Made by a program: the position numbers and the translations under genes. Shown here piece after piece: positions 1 through 5,108 of a stretch of DNA of 5,108 nt. Numbering within the stretch: position 1 is the stretch's first letter; every line of letters begins with the position of its first letter. The stretch comes from Chloroflexota bacterium (GTDB lineage Bacteria > Chloroflexota > Anaerolineae > UBA7937 > JACPPX01). Where the stretch lies: the NCBI GenBank assembly GCA_016196905.1, contig JACPWV010000050.1, forward strand, positions 1-5,108. Direction: 5' to 3'. The notes under the pieces were generated by a model, which had not been told where the DNA came from, ran no database searches, and saw only the letters and a program-made list of their open reading frames with translations.

Positions 1-6
1 ATCGAG

Positions 7-1164
7 GTGGGCTTGATCAATCTGCGCGCGCTCGTTCGCGGCTGGGAACTGAGCCGGGACAATCGACTGATGTTCCTCTCCCTACTGTTGTGGGGCAGCG
101 GGGAGGGCCTGTGGTTCTACATCCAGCCGCTCTATATCCAGAGCCTGGGCGCGGACGCGGTGCAGATCGGGCTGGTCCTCTCCCTGGGCGCGGCCGCCTT
201 TACCCTGACCTTGCTGCCCGGCGGCTGGATCTCCGATCGCTACAGTCGACGCAAGACCATGTTGGGCGGCTACCTGCTGGGCATTGTGGGGGCGATGCTG
301 CTCGCCAGCGCCGAGGATTGGCGCCAGCTGATCCCTGGATTTGTGCTGTTCTACGCCTCCGGCTACTGCGTCCCGGCCATCGACAGCTACATCGCCCACG
401 CCGCCGGCGGCCGGGATCTATCGCGCGTCTTCAGCACCACCTTCGCCGCCTACAACATCGGCCTCACCTTCTCCCCGGTTTTAGGCGGGTGGTTAGGGGA
501 GGTCTTCGGCCTGCGCACCGTCTTCTGGATCTCAGCACTGCTCTTCGCCGCCTCCACGGTGGCGGTGTGGTTAGTGTCCGAGCAGCCGGTCACCCCCCAC
601 CACCAGCGACCCAGCCATCGGACCGTGCTGGGGCATCGGCCCTTTTGGCGGCTCACCCTTTTCTTCAGCCTGCTTTTCTTTGCGCTGGCCCTGGGACAGC
701 CCTTCGCCCCCAATTATCTGACCGATGTCTATCAACTAGATCTCTCCAGCATCGGGCTGCTGGGCACGCTTAACTCGCTGGGCGGGGCGCTGTTGGGTCT
801 GGTCCTGGGGCGCTGGTGGCCGGGGCGCCAGGGATTGCTCATCGGCCAGGCTCTGGTTCTGGTCTCGCTGGCCCTCTTTCTGAATAGCGCAGCCCTCTCC
901 GTGCTGGCGCTGGCCTTTCTGCTCAAAGGGGCTTCGCGCGCCTGTCACGCGCTGGCCTCGGCGCATCTGGGCTTAACTCTCGATCCGCGCCTTCTGGGCT
1001 TAGGCTTCGGTGTTTATCAGACGGGCACCAACGCGGCCTTGGTCATCGTCCCCTATTTGGCGGGGTGGTTGTATGCCCTGCGCCCCGAATATCCCTTCTG
1101 GATCTCGGCGCTGGGCATCCCGCTGACGATAGTCCTGACCGCCTTCCTGATCAAAGGCCGATAG
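7..1164 (+). CDS. Major facilitator superfamily (MFS) transporter, probable drug or metabolite exporter
   Basis: An inner-membrane secondary transporter that would move a small solute using the proton gradient; the substrate is unknown. The 385-residue product has about 12 hydrophobic segments in two halves (roughly 22-40, 52-72, 86-102, 108-128, 145-165, 170-190, then six between 213 and 382), joined by a polar His/Arg-rich loop at 192-212. The loop after helix 2 carries MFS motif A (GGWISDRYSRRK, residues 72-83, with Asp77 and Arg78). A conserved PVLGGWLGEVFGLR stretch sits at about 157-170. Length is usual for the family. The start is uncertain: GTG at 7 is the first start codon in the window, but the frame is open to base 1 and any ribosome site would lie outside, so the true start may be upstream; ATG at 70 is less likely because it would clip the lead-in to helix 1. 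The gene converges on ilvA with 5 bp between stops and no obvious terminator. MFS assignment is secure; specificity is not. Confidence 0.9.
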   Translation: MGLINLRALVRGWELSRDNRLMFLSLLLWGSGEGLWFYIQPLYIQSLGADAVQIGLVLSLGAAAFTLTLLPGGWISDRYSRRKTMLGGYLLGIVGAMLLASAEDWRQLIPGFVLFYASGYCVPAIDSYIAHAAGGRDLSRVFSTTFAAYNIGLTFSPVLGGWLGEVFGLRTVFWISALLFAASTVAVWLVSEQPVTPHHQRPSHRTVLGHRPFWRLTLFFSLLFFALALGQPFAPNYLTDVYQLDLSSIGLLGTLNSLGGALLGLVLGRWWPGRQGLLIGQALVLVSLALFLNSAALSVLALAFLLKGASRACHALASAHLGLTLDPRLLGLGFGVYQTGTNAALVIVPYLAGWLYALRPEYPFWISALGIPLTIVLTAFLIKGR

Positions 1165-1169
1165 AACCC

Positions 1170-2378
1170 TCAGTGTTCGTGCTCGATCTCGTATCCCGCC
1201 TGGCGGAGGGCAGCCAGGATCTCCTCCCCGTGAGCGCGATCGCGGGTCTCCACGGTCAACTCCACCTCAGCCTGATCCACCGGGACGTTGCGAGCGATGC
1301 GGCTGTGCTGGATATCCAAGACGTTCACCCCGCGTTCGGCCAAGAGCTTCAAGAAGCCGGCCAGTTGACCGGGCCGATCGGGGAGGCGGGTGCGGATGAT
1401 CAGATAGCGATCCACGGCGGCCAGCCCGCGGGCGATGGCCCGCGAGAGGAAGTTCAGGTCGATGTTGCCCCCGCTGATGAGCACCACTACCTTTCGCCCG
1501 GGCAGAGCGAGGCGTCCGCTCAGTAGAGCCGCCAGGCCCGCGGCGCCGGCGCCCTCTACCACCAGTTTGCTTTTCTCTAAGAGGACCACAATCGACTGCA
1601 CGATCTCCTCATCGCTGACGGTGAGCATCTCGTCCACGTAGCGTTGCATCACCTGGAAGGTCAGATCGCCGATGCGCCGCGCTTTGATCCCATCGGCGAT
1701 GGTGTGCACCGCGGGCCACTCCACCAAATGGCCCTGCCGAAACGATTCCACCCCCGGGGCGCAGCCCTCGGCTTGCACACCGATCAGGCGAACTTTCGGA
1801 TTGAGGCTTTTGGCCGCAGCGGCGATGCCCGAGATCAGCCCGCCCCCGCCCACCGAGACGATGATCGCCTCTGCATCGGCCAGATCCTCGGCGATCTCTA
1901 AGCCCACAGTGCCCTGGCCGGCCATGACCTGCCGATCGTCGAAGGGGTGCACAAAGGCCAGGCCCCGTTCCTTTTGCAGCCGAAGCGCTTCTTGATACGA
2001 ATCGTCGTAATCGGTGCCGGAGAGGATCACCTCCGCCCCCAGAGCGCGGGTGGCGTTGACCTTGGTGAGAGGGGCCTCCTCGGGCATGACGATGGTGGCG
2101 GGGATCCCTACTAACCGGGCGGCGTAGGCCACGCCTTGGGCGTGGTTCCCCGCCGAGGCGGCGATCACCCCTCGGGCGCGTTCCTGGGGGGAGAGGCTCT
2201 GGATCTTGTTGTAAGCGCCGCGCAGCTTGTAGGCGCCGGTGCGCTGCAACTTCTCCAGCTCTAGATAGAGCTGGGCGCCGGTCAGCTCGCTGAGATAGGG
2301 ATCGTGGACCAATTGAGTGCGGCGGACCACCCCGCGCAGGGTCTCAGCCGCGTGGCGGATATCCTCGAGGGTGAGCAT
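1170..2378 (-). CDS. ilvA: Threonine ammonia-lyase (threonine dehydratase), PLP-dependent, with one ACT domain
   Basis: A cytoplasmic enzyme that deaminates L-threonine to 2-oxobutanoate and ammonia, the entry to isoleucine synthesis; many members also act on serine. The 402-residue protein has the fold-type II PLP signature RTGAYKLRGAY with Schiff-base Lys51, the SAGNHAQG substrate loop (75-82), the phosphate-binding GGGG (177-180) and the late SGGN (302-305). A single ACT domain covers about 326-401 (RLPDRPGQLAGFLKLL), matching the short IlvA form of about 400 residues rather than the roughly 510-residue enterobacterial form with two ACT-like repeats. The ACT domain suggests allosteric control, probably by isoleucine or valine (family knowledge). 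I chose ATG at 2376-2378 because homology begins there (MLTLEDIRHAAETLRG). The frame stays open 79 codons further upstream to a GTG at 2615, but that stretch looks like translated non-coding hairpins. Only a weak AGG precedes the ATG. Biosynthetic versus catabolic use cannot be told from sequence. Confidence 0.95.
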   Translation of the reverse strand: MLTLEDIRHAAETLRGVVRRTQLVHDPYLSELTGAQLYLELEKLQRTGAYKLRGAYNKIQSLSPQERARGVIAASAGNHAQGVAYAARLVGIPATIVMPEEAPLTKVNATRALGAEVILSGTDYDDSYQEALRLQKERGLAFVHPFDDRQVMAGQGTVGLEIAEDLADAEAIIVSVGGGGLISGIAAAAKSLNPKVRLIGVQAEGCAPGVESFRQGHLVEWPAVHTIADGIKARRIGDLTFQVMQRYVDEMLTVSDEEIVQSIVVLLEKSKLVVEGAGAAGLAALLSGRLALPGRKVVVLISGGNIDLNFLSRAIARGLAAVDRYLIIRTRLPDRPGQLAGFLKLLAERGVNVLDIQHSRIARNVPVDQAEVELTVETRDRAHGEEILAALRQAGYEIEHEH

Positions 2379-2390
2379 CGATCCAAGCCT

Positions 2391-2396
2391 AATATA
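2391..2396 (-). promoter_or_regulatory. Candidate -10 element of ilvA, implying a very short or absent leader
   Basis: Read on the minus strand, TATATT ends 12 bases before the ilvA ATG at 2378. Transcription would begin about 4-7 bases before the ATG, leaving no room for a Shine-Dalgarno site. A TTGCGC at 2414-2409 is only 12 bp from it; the same TTGCGC is 17 bp from a poorer TAGGCT (2391-2386), which would put the start almost on the ATG. Either reading implies near-leaderless mRNA. Neither has both good boxes and good spacing, so the call is tentative. Confidence 0.3.
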
Positions 2397-2499
2397 AAAA
2401 GGAAGTTGGCGCAAGCCAGCCGGTGGTAATCGGTGACAACCGAATGAGCATCTGATTGCTCGAAGCTGCTTCCCCCTAGCTAGGTCGGAAGATGTCTTC

Positions 2500-2520
2500 G
2501 GGAGGGGACTAGCCCCTCCC
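2500..2520. repeat. Perfect 8-bp GC-rich inverted repeat (hairpin)
   Basis: GGGAGGGG at 2500-2507 pairs exactly with CCCCTCCC at 2513-2520 around the 5-base loop ACTAG. It would form a stable hairpin on either strand. No T-rich run follows in either direction, which argues against an intrinsic terminator. Its right part overlaps the first copy of the GACTAGCCCCT block of the imperfect duplication. Confidence 0.6.
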
Positions 2521-2562
2521 CTACAACCCGATCCGGTGGTTTGATCAATAGAGTGGAGAGGA
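2507..2562. repeat. Imperfect direct repeat, copy A
   Basis: This copy begins with GACTAGCCCCT (2507-2517) and ends with AATAGAGTGGAGAGG (2547-2561). The same two blocks recur in the same order and nearly the same spacing in copy B (2701-2755), shifted by 194 and 193 bases. The bases between the blocks are diverged. A TCGGAA also precedes each copy (2485-2490 and 2670-2675). The hexamer matching copy B's -35 is TGGAGA here, with no -10 at a suitable distance, so copy A does not look like a promoter. Confidence 0.45.
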
Positions 2563-2568
2563 TAATAG

Positions 2569-2589
2569 GGGAGGCTCTGGTGGCCTCCC
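2569..2589. repeat. Perfect 7-bp inverted repeat (hairpin)
   Basis: GGGAGGC at 2569-2575 pairs with GCCTCCC at 2583-2589, leaving the 7-base loop TCTGGTG. It lies about 190 bases before the ilvA ATG on the minus strand. No T tract follows on either strand. It could be a leader structure or part of a small repeat element; its function is unknown. Confidence 0.5.
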
Positions 2590-2700
2590 GCCGCTCTAAT
2601 GAGACCCGTGCCCACCCTGCAACCCTCTGGGCCTGGCCCGAGGTAGACCTCGTCTCACGCTCGGGCGACTCGGAAACAAGGAACCATGCTCGCGGAACCT

Positions 2701-2755
2701 GACTAGCCCCTTCGGCCGACGGATCGTGTTGAGTCGAATAATAGAGTTGAGAGGG
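2701..2755. repeat. Imperfect direct repeat, copy B, containing the methyltransferase -35 box
   Basis: GACTAGCCCCT (2701-2711) is identical to copy A, and AATAGAGTTGAGAGG (2740-2754) differs from copy A at one base. The spacing between blocks differs by a single base. The one T/G difference gives TTGAGA here, which serves as the -35 hexamer of the downstream gene's promoter. This suggests an old local duplication in which only one copy works as a promoter. Confidence 0.45.
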
Positions 2756-2775
2756 ATTGCGAAGTGGACTAGAAT
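2747..2775 (+). promoter_or_regulatory. Sigma70-type promoter of the isoaspartate methyltransferase gene
   Basis: TTGAGA (2747-2752) and TAGAAT (2770-2775) are separated by exactly 17 bp, and each hexamer departs from consensus only slightly (TTGACA and TATAAT). Transcription should start around 2782, giving a leader of about 17 bases that just includes the Shine-Dalgarno site at 2788-2792. This is the best promoter visible in the window. Confidence 0.7.
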
Positions 2776-2787
2776 CGAGATAAGATC

Positions 2788-2792
2788 GGAGG
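2788..2792 (+). promoter_or_regulatory. Shine-Dalgarno site fixing the GTG start at 2799
   Basis: GGAGG lies 6 bases before GTG at 2799-2801. The next in-frame GTG at 2808 would be 15 bases away, too far for normal use, so 2799 is preferred for the long, signal-bearing form. Confidence 0.7.
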
Positions 2793-2798
2793 CGAGGG

Positions 2799-3542
2799 GT
2801 GGGTCGAGTGTTAAGGTGGGCATTCATCACGGCGGTGGCGATCCTCAGCGCCTGCCGCGCCACGCCGACTTCTATCCCCACCGCGGAGTCTATCTCCGGC
2901 GCCGACCCTTTCCTCCAGGAGCGAGAGTCAATGGTGCACAACCAAATCGAGGCACGCGGCGTCACCGATGAGCGGGTGCTGGCGGCCATGCGCAAGGTCC
3001 CCCGCCACGAGTTCGTCCTCCCCGATTACCTGCCCCAGGCTTACGCCGACCATCCACTACCTATCGGCTACGGCCAGACCATCTCGCAGCCCTTCGTGGT
3101 GGCGCTGATGACCGAGCTGCTCCGGTTGGAGCCGGGCGACACGGTGCTGGAGGTGGGCAGCGGCTCCGGCTACCAGGCGGCCATCCTGGCCGAACTAGCC
3201 GATCGCGTCTACAGTGTGGAGATCATCCCCGAGTTAGCTGATTCCGCCGCGGAGCGCTTGCAGCGATTGGGTTACTCTCAAGTGCAGGTAGCCAACCGCG
3301 ATGGCTACTTCGGCTGGGAGGAGTATAGCCCCTTCGACGCCATCATCGTCACCGCCGCCCCCGACCACCTGCCCCAGCCGCTCATCCAACAACTGAAGGA
3401 TGGGGGTCGCTTGGTCATCCCCGTCGGCCCCCCCGGCGCTTATCAAACTTTGTGGCAGATCATCAAGCAGGGGGATCAACTCATCTCCAACGATTTGGGG
3501 GGCGTGCGTTTCGTCCCCCTCACCGGCGGGGCTGGGAGCTGA
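2799..3542 (+). CDS. pcm: Protein-L-isoaspartate O-methyltransferase with N-terminal lipoprotein signal
   Basis: A SAM-dependent enzyme that methylates the carboxyl group of L-isoaspartyl residues in aged proteins so they can return to normal aspartate. The 247-residue product contains a complete PCMT domain from about residue 45: MVHNQIEARGVTDERVLAAM, the PLPIGYGQTISQP block (87-98) with the family's active-site Ser96, and the SAM-binding VLEVGSGSGYQAA (116-128). Acidic Glu141 follows in YSVEIIP, and FDAIIVTAAPDHLP lies at 179-192. Before it come positively charged residues (Arg3, Arg6), a hydrophobic core (8-16) and a lipobox LSAC with Cys19, then a Thr/Pro/Ser linker (21-30). This predicts export and lipid anchoring, odd for an enzyme that needs cytosolic SAM. 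GTG at 2799 has a good ribosome site; ATG at 2931 has another and would give a standard 203-residue cytosolic protein. The last 23 bp overlap the convergent neighbour. The enzyme family is secure; location is inferred. Confidence 0.92.
   Translation: MGRVLRWAFITAVAILSACRATPTSIPTAESISGADPFLQERESMVHNQIEARGVTDERVLAAMRKVPRHEFVLPDYLPQAYADHPLPIGYGQTISQPFVVALMTELLRLEPGDTVLEVGSGSGYQAAILAELADRVYSVEIIPELADSAAERLQRLGYSQVQVANRDGYFGWEEYSPFDAIIVTAAPDHLPQPLIQQLKDGGRLVIPVGPPGAYQTLWQIIKQGDQLISNDLGGVRFVPLTGGAGS
2917..2921 (+). promoter_or_regulatory. Possible internal Shine-Dalgarno site for a cytosolic isoform start at 2931
   Basis: AGGAG is 9 bases before an in-frame ATG at 2931-2933 (residue 45 of the long form), exactly where the PCMT domain begins. 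Initiation here would omit the signal peptide and linker and give 203 residues, close to the usual size of cytosolic PCMT (about 208 in E. coli). Whether ribosomes use it is unknown. Confidence 0.4.
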
Positions 3543-5108
3543 GCCGTCCGCGGTCGCGCGCCAGCGGCGCGATGAGGGCGGCGCTCAGCAGATAGGCAGC
3601 CCCGCCCAACACCAACACCCAGGAGAAACCGATTGACAGCGCCAGGATGGCCGCCAGCACGGCGCTGAGCACCGAGGCGAACCCGTTGATCCCCCACAGC
3701 CACGGGATCGGAGCGTTGCTTTGCCGAGCGATCGCGATTCCCCTGGGGAAAGGGATGCCCATCAAAGTCGCCAATGGAGCCAGCACCAAGACACTGAGAA
3801 CCAAGCGCAGCCCCAGAGGATAGCCCAGAGCCAAGTCAAAAAAGATCGACAGCACTGTAGGGTAAAAAAGGACGGCCAGTCCTAGTGTCGAGATGGCACG
3901 GATCATAGGAACCCGCCCCGAGATGGCGCTCCCCAGACCCGAGAAGACCAGCACGCTGAAAAGAACCGTGCCCAAGGCGTAGACGGGATGGCCCAGGAAA
4001 AGGATGAAACGCTGGATGAGAGGGATCTCGACCAGCAAAAAGGCCAGCCCGATCGACACGAAATAAAGAGCCAGACGCCGTTCCTTGATCAATTGTCCAA
4101 AGCCGCCCAGGCGGACCAGCGGCGCGAGGATCAAAAGCAGAGAGGCGAGCAGGACCAAAAGCAACAGGGCCCACAGCACCAGGAACCCGCTGCCGCCGAA
4201 GGGCTGAAAGGTCCGCCCGTAGTTGGCCAGGATCTGGGGGAGTTGGGCCAGGGTGAAGAAATGAAAGAAGAAGGGCTTGTCGTCGCTGGGCGGGGAGACG
4301 TCGAAGGGATAGGAGCGATAAAAGGCCCCGCGATCGGAACTCTCGAACACTTGGCGGTAGGTCCGATAATAGATGGGCTCGGGCGAGGCGAAGTAGCGAT
4401 CAGCCTCCGCCTCGATCATCCCCGGGTAGTAAATCAGATCGAAGCGCCTCTCGGTCGCGAACGCCTTGAGCCCAGCGATCTCCTCAGCGTTCAGCGGCGA
4501 GCCTTTCACCAAAAGTAAGGCCGTGGAGAAGCTGCGCAGGGCGGCGATGTGCGCCGAGGGTTGCTCGATCCCCAGGCCTTCCAACGCCTCCACCGCCATG
4601 GCCAGAGCGCGCAGGTCCTCGGAGGGCGGCCTTTGCAGCCAGCGGTGGATCACCAGGTAGCCTCCCGGGGTCAGGTGCAGAAGATATTCTCTGAAAGCAT
4701 CCACTGTGTAATAATAGTTCTCGGCCAAGCTGTAGGCTCCCGAGGTGACCGGGCGGAAGCTATCGTAAAGGGAGACCTGGACGATATCGAAAGGCTCGGG
4801 GCAGCGGCGCAGGTAGCTGCGCCCCATCTCCTGGATCACAGTCACTTGTGGCCGACCATAGAGGCCGCCCGCTTCCCGGTCGAATCGCTCGCCGACGAGC
4901 TGGACCAGGAGCGGGTTGCTCTCCACCGCCACCACCTCGCGCGCACGGTGGCGCGTTGCCAGGAGCACATCCAGGCCACCGCCTGGCTCCAGGATCAAGA
5001 CGCGAGGCCTCTCGATCAGGCGATAGGGCGTGGCAGTGAGGAGATCATCGAGGAACTGAAGATCGGTCTCGGCCTTTACCCGAGTGAGAGGCCGCAGATC
5101 GTCTCCAT
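3520..5108 (-). CDS. Fused membrane/spermidine-synthase-like protein, 5' end beyond window
   Basis: Partial: the frame is open to the right edge, so 528 C-terminal residues are seen. A TTG at 4998 could be read as a start but lies inside the Rossmann strand (RVLILEPGGGLD), so it is rejected. In window numbering from the first whole codon (5106), residues about 36-200 form a spermidine-synthase-type fold: ILEPGGGLDVLLA (38-50), acidic VVAVESNP with Glu62, FDIVQVSLYDSF (106-117), and ENYYYTVDAFREYLLHLTPGGYLVI (129-153; the full run is described here only as a block). A DDKPFFFHF motif (275-283) typical of these fusions leads into about seven membrane helices (306-513), including MGIPFPRG and WLWGINGFASVLSA. 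The position of the aminopropyltransferase catalytic Asp (E. coli SpeE Asp158) appears to be Ser112, so polyamine synthesis is doubtful; a membrane-linked SAM-type enzyme of unknown substrate is more likely. It is similar to proteins annotated as fused MFS/spermidine synthase. Confidence 0.8.
   Translation of the reverse strand, partial: GDDLRPLTRVKAETDLQFLDDLLTATPYRLIERPRVLILEPGGGLDVLLATRHRAREVVAVESNPLLVQLVGERFDREAGGLYGRPQVTVIQEMGRSYLRRCPEPFDIVQVSLYDSFRPVTSGAYSLAENYYYTVDAFREYLLHLTPGGYLVIHRWLQRPPSEDLRALAMAVEALEGLGIEQPSAHIAALRSFSTALLLVKGSPLNAEEIAGLKAFATERRFDLIYYPGMIEAEADRYFASPEPIYYRTYRQVFESSDRGAFYRSYPFDVSPPSDDKPFFFHFFTLAQLPQILANYGRTFQPFGGSGFLVLWALLLLVLLASLLLILAPLVRLGGFGQLIKERRLALYFVSIGLAFLLVEIPLIQRFILFLGHPVYALGTVLFSVLVFSGLGSAISGRVPMIRAISTLGLAVLFYPTVLSIFFDLALGYPLGLRLVLSVLVLAPLATLMGIPFPRGIAIARQSNAPIPWLWGINGFASVLSAVLAAILALSIGFSWVLVLGGAAYLLSAALIAPLARDRGRLSSQPRR
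3557..3571. other. GC-rich hairpin just beyond the pcm stop, weak terminator candidate
   Basis: CGCGCC (3557-3562) pairs with GGCGCG (3566-3571) around a 3-base AGC loop, starting 15 bases after the pcm stop codon. It lies inside the 3' end of the convergent gene. There is no T tract after it, so intrinsic termination is doubtful; it may only slow polymerase or protect the mRNA end. Confidence 0.25.

Larger units (their letters stand above)
2379..2746. other. Non-coding, hairpin-rich divergent intergenic region
   Basis: About 370 bp between the ilvA start and the methyltransferase promoter hold no gene I can support. Reading frames that cross it have no recognisable protein pattern. Structures visible: GAGCA/TGCTC (2446-2450 with 2457-2461), an 8-bp perfect hairpin at 2500-2520, a 7-bp perfect hairpin at 2569-2589, CGAGG-TAGA-CCTCG at 2639-2652 enclosed by the inverted pair TGAGAC (2600-2605) and GTCTCA (2652-2657), and a short direct repeat GGAACC (2680-2685, 2694-2699). 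None is followed by a T tract on either strand, so none looks like an intrinsic terminator. The best promoter candidates for both flanking genes lie at its edges, so it would be untranscribed unless another promoter exists inside it. Confidence 0.6.

Noticed and set aside
2461..2490. Minus-strand GGGGGAAGCAGC resembles the conserved GGAAGGAAGCAGC loop of SRP 4.5S RNA.
   Set aside because: The flanking bases do not form the required helix around the loop (no GTCAGG-like partner), so the match is limited to a short word.
2379..2615. In-frame 79-residue N-terminal extension of IlvA to a GTG at 2615.
   Set aside because: It has no resemblance to the family, spans two perfect hairpins, is rich in Pro, Gly and Arg, and the IlvA homology begins exactly at the ATG at 2378.
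2605..2618. Minus-strand AGGGTGGGCACGGG resembles the T-box consensus AGGGTGGNACCGCG, upstream of ilvA where an isoleucine T-box would make sense.
   Set aside because: The bulge reads TGGGCAC rather than TGGNACC, the variable base is G while tRNA-Ile normally has discriminator A (needing U), no Stem I with a specifier loop was recognised upstream, and no terminator with a T tract follows.
2781..2822. Possible SAM- or SAH-type riboswitch ahead of the SAM-using methyltransferase.
   Set aside because: The predicted leader is only about 17 bases, and no conserved riboswitch core was seen in the upstream region on the plus strand.
2480..2995. Minus-strand 171-codon reading frame opposite the pcm start and intergenic region.
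   Set aside because: It is antisense to the real signal peptide and PCMT domain start, has no recognisable domain, and is rich in Arg and Ser as expected from reading GC-rich DNA out of frame.
4998..5108. TTG at 4998 as the start of the spermidine-synthase-like protein.
   Set aside because: The codon lies inside the first Rossmann strand and the same frame is open with family-like residues (LQFLDDLLTATPYRLIERPR) to the window edge, so the gene is truncated by the window.

Overview
This 5.1-kb window is about 60% GC and holds four protein-coding genes in two tail-to-tail pairs: a major facilitator transporter (+), threonine ammonia-lyase ilvA (-), a protein-L-isoaspartate O-methyltransferase (+), and a fused membrane/spermidine-synthase-like protein (-) cut by the right edge. 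The first gene is open at the left edge, so its true start may lie outside. I see no rRNA, tRNA, CRISPR array, insertion sequence or attachment site. The organism cannot be fixed from this sequence. The GC level, a lipoprotein-type signal followed by a Thr/Pro/Ser linker, and the membrane protein with an embedded spermidine-synthase fold would fit an uncultured, possibly thermophilic Chloroflexota-like bacterium, but that is a low-confidence guess.

Layout. Positions 1-1164 encode a 12-helix exporter-like transporter whose stop lies 5 bp from the ilvA stop. Positions 2378-1170 encode a 402-residue short-form IlvA with a single C-terminal ACT domain, which makes 2-oxobutanoate from threonine as the first committed step to isoleucine. 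The 2379-2798 gap is a divergent regulatory region. On the + side it has a well-formed sigma70-type promoter (TTGAGA-17-TAGAAT) and a strong Shine-Dalgarno site for the methyltransferase. On the - side it has a weak -10-like element almost touching the ilvA ATG. Its centre is non-coding, rich in hairpins, and contains an imperfect duplication with a shift of about 194 bp. Positions 2799-3542 encode the methyltransferase; its last 23 bp overlap the end of the membrane protein gene that runs in from 5108.

The genes do not form one pathway. Two of them (2799-3542 and 3520-5108) have a SAM-binding-type Rossmann fold, but they converge and are not co-transcribed. The most notable points are the two plausible translation starts of the methyltransferase, which would give an exported lipoprotein and a normal-length cytosolic enzyme; the loss of the aminopropyltransferase catalytic Asp in the spermidine-synthase-like protein; and the structured, partly duplicated intergenic region. 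I found no convincing new multi-gene system.
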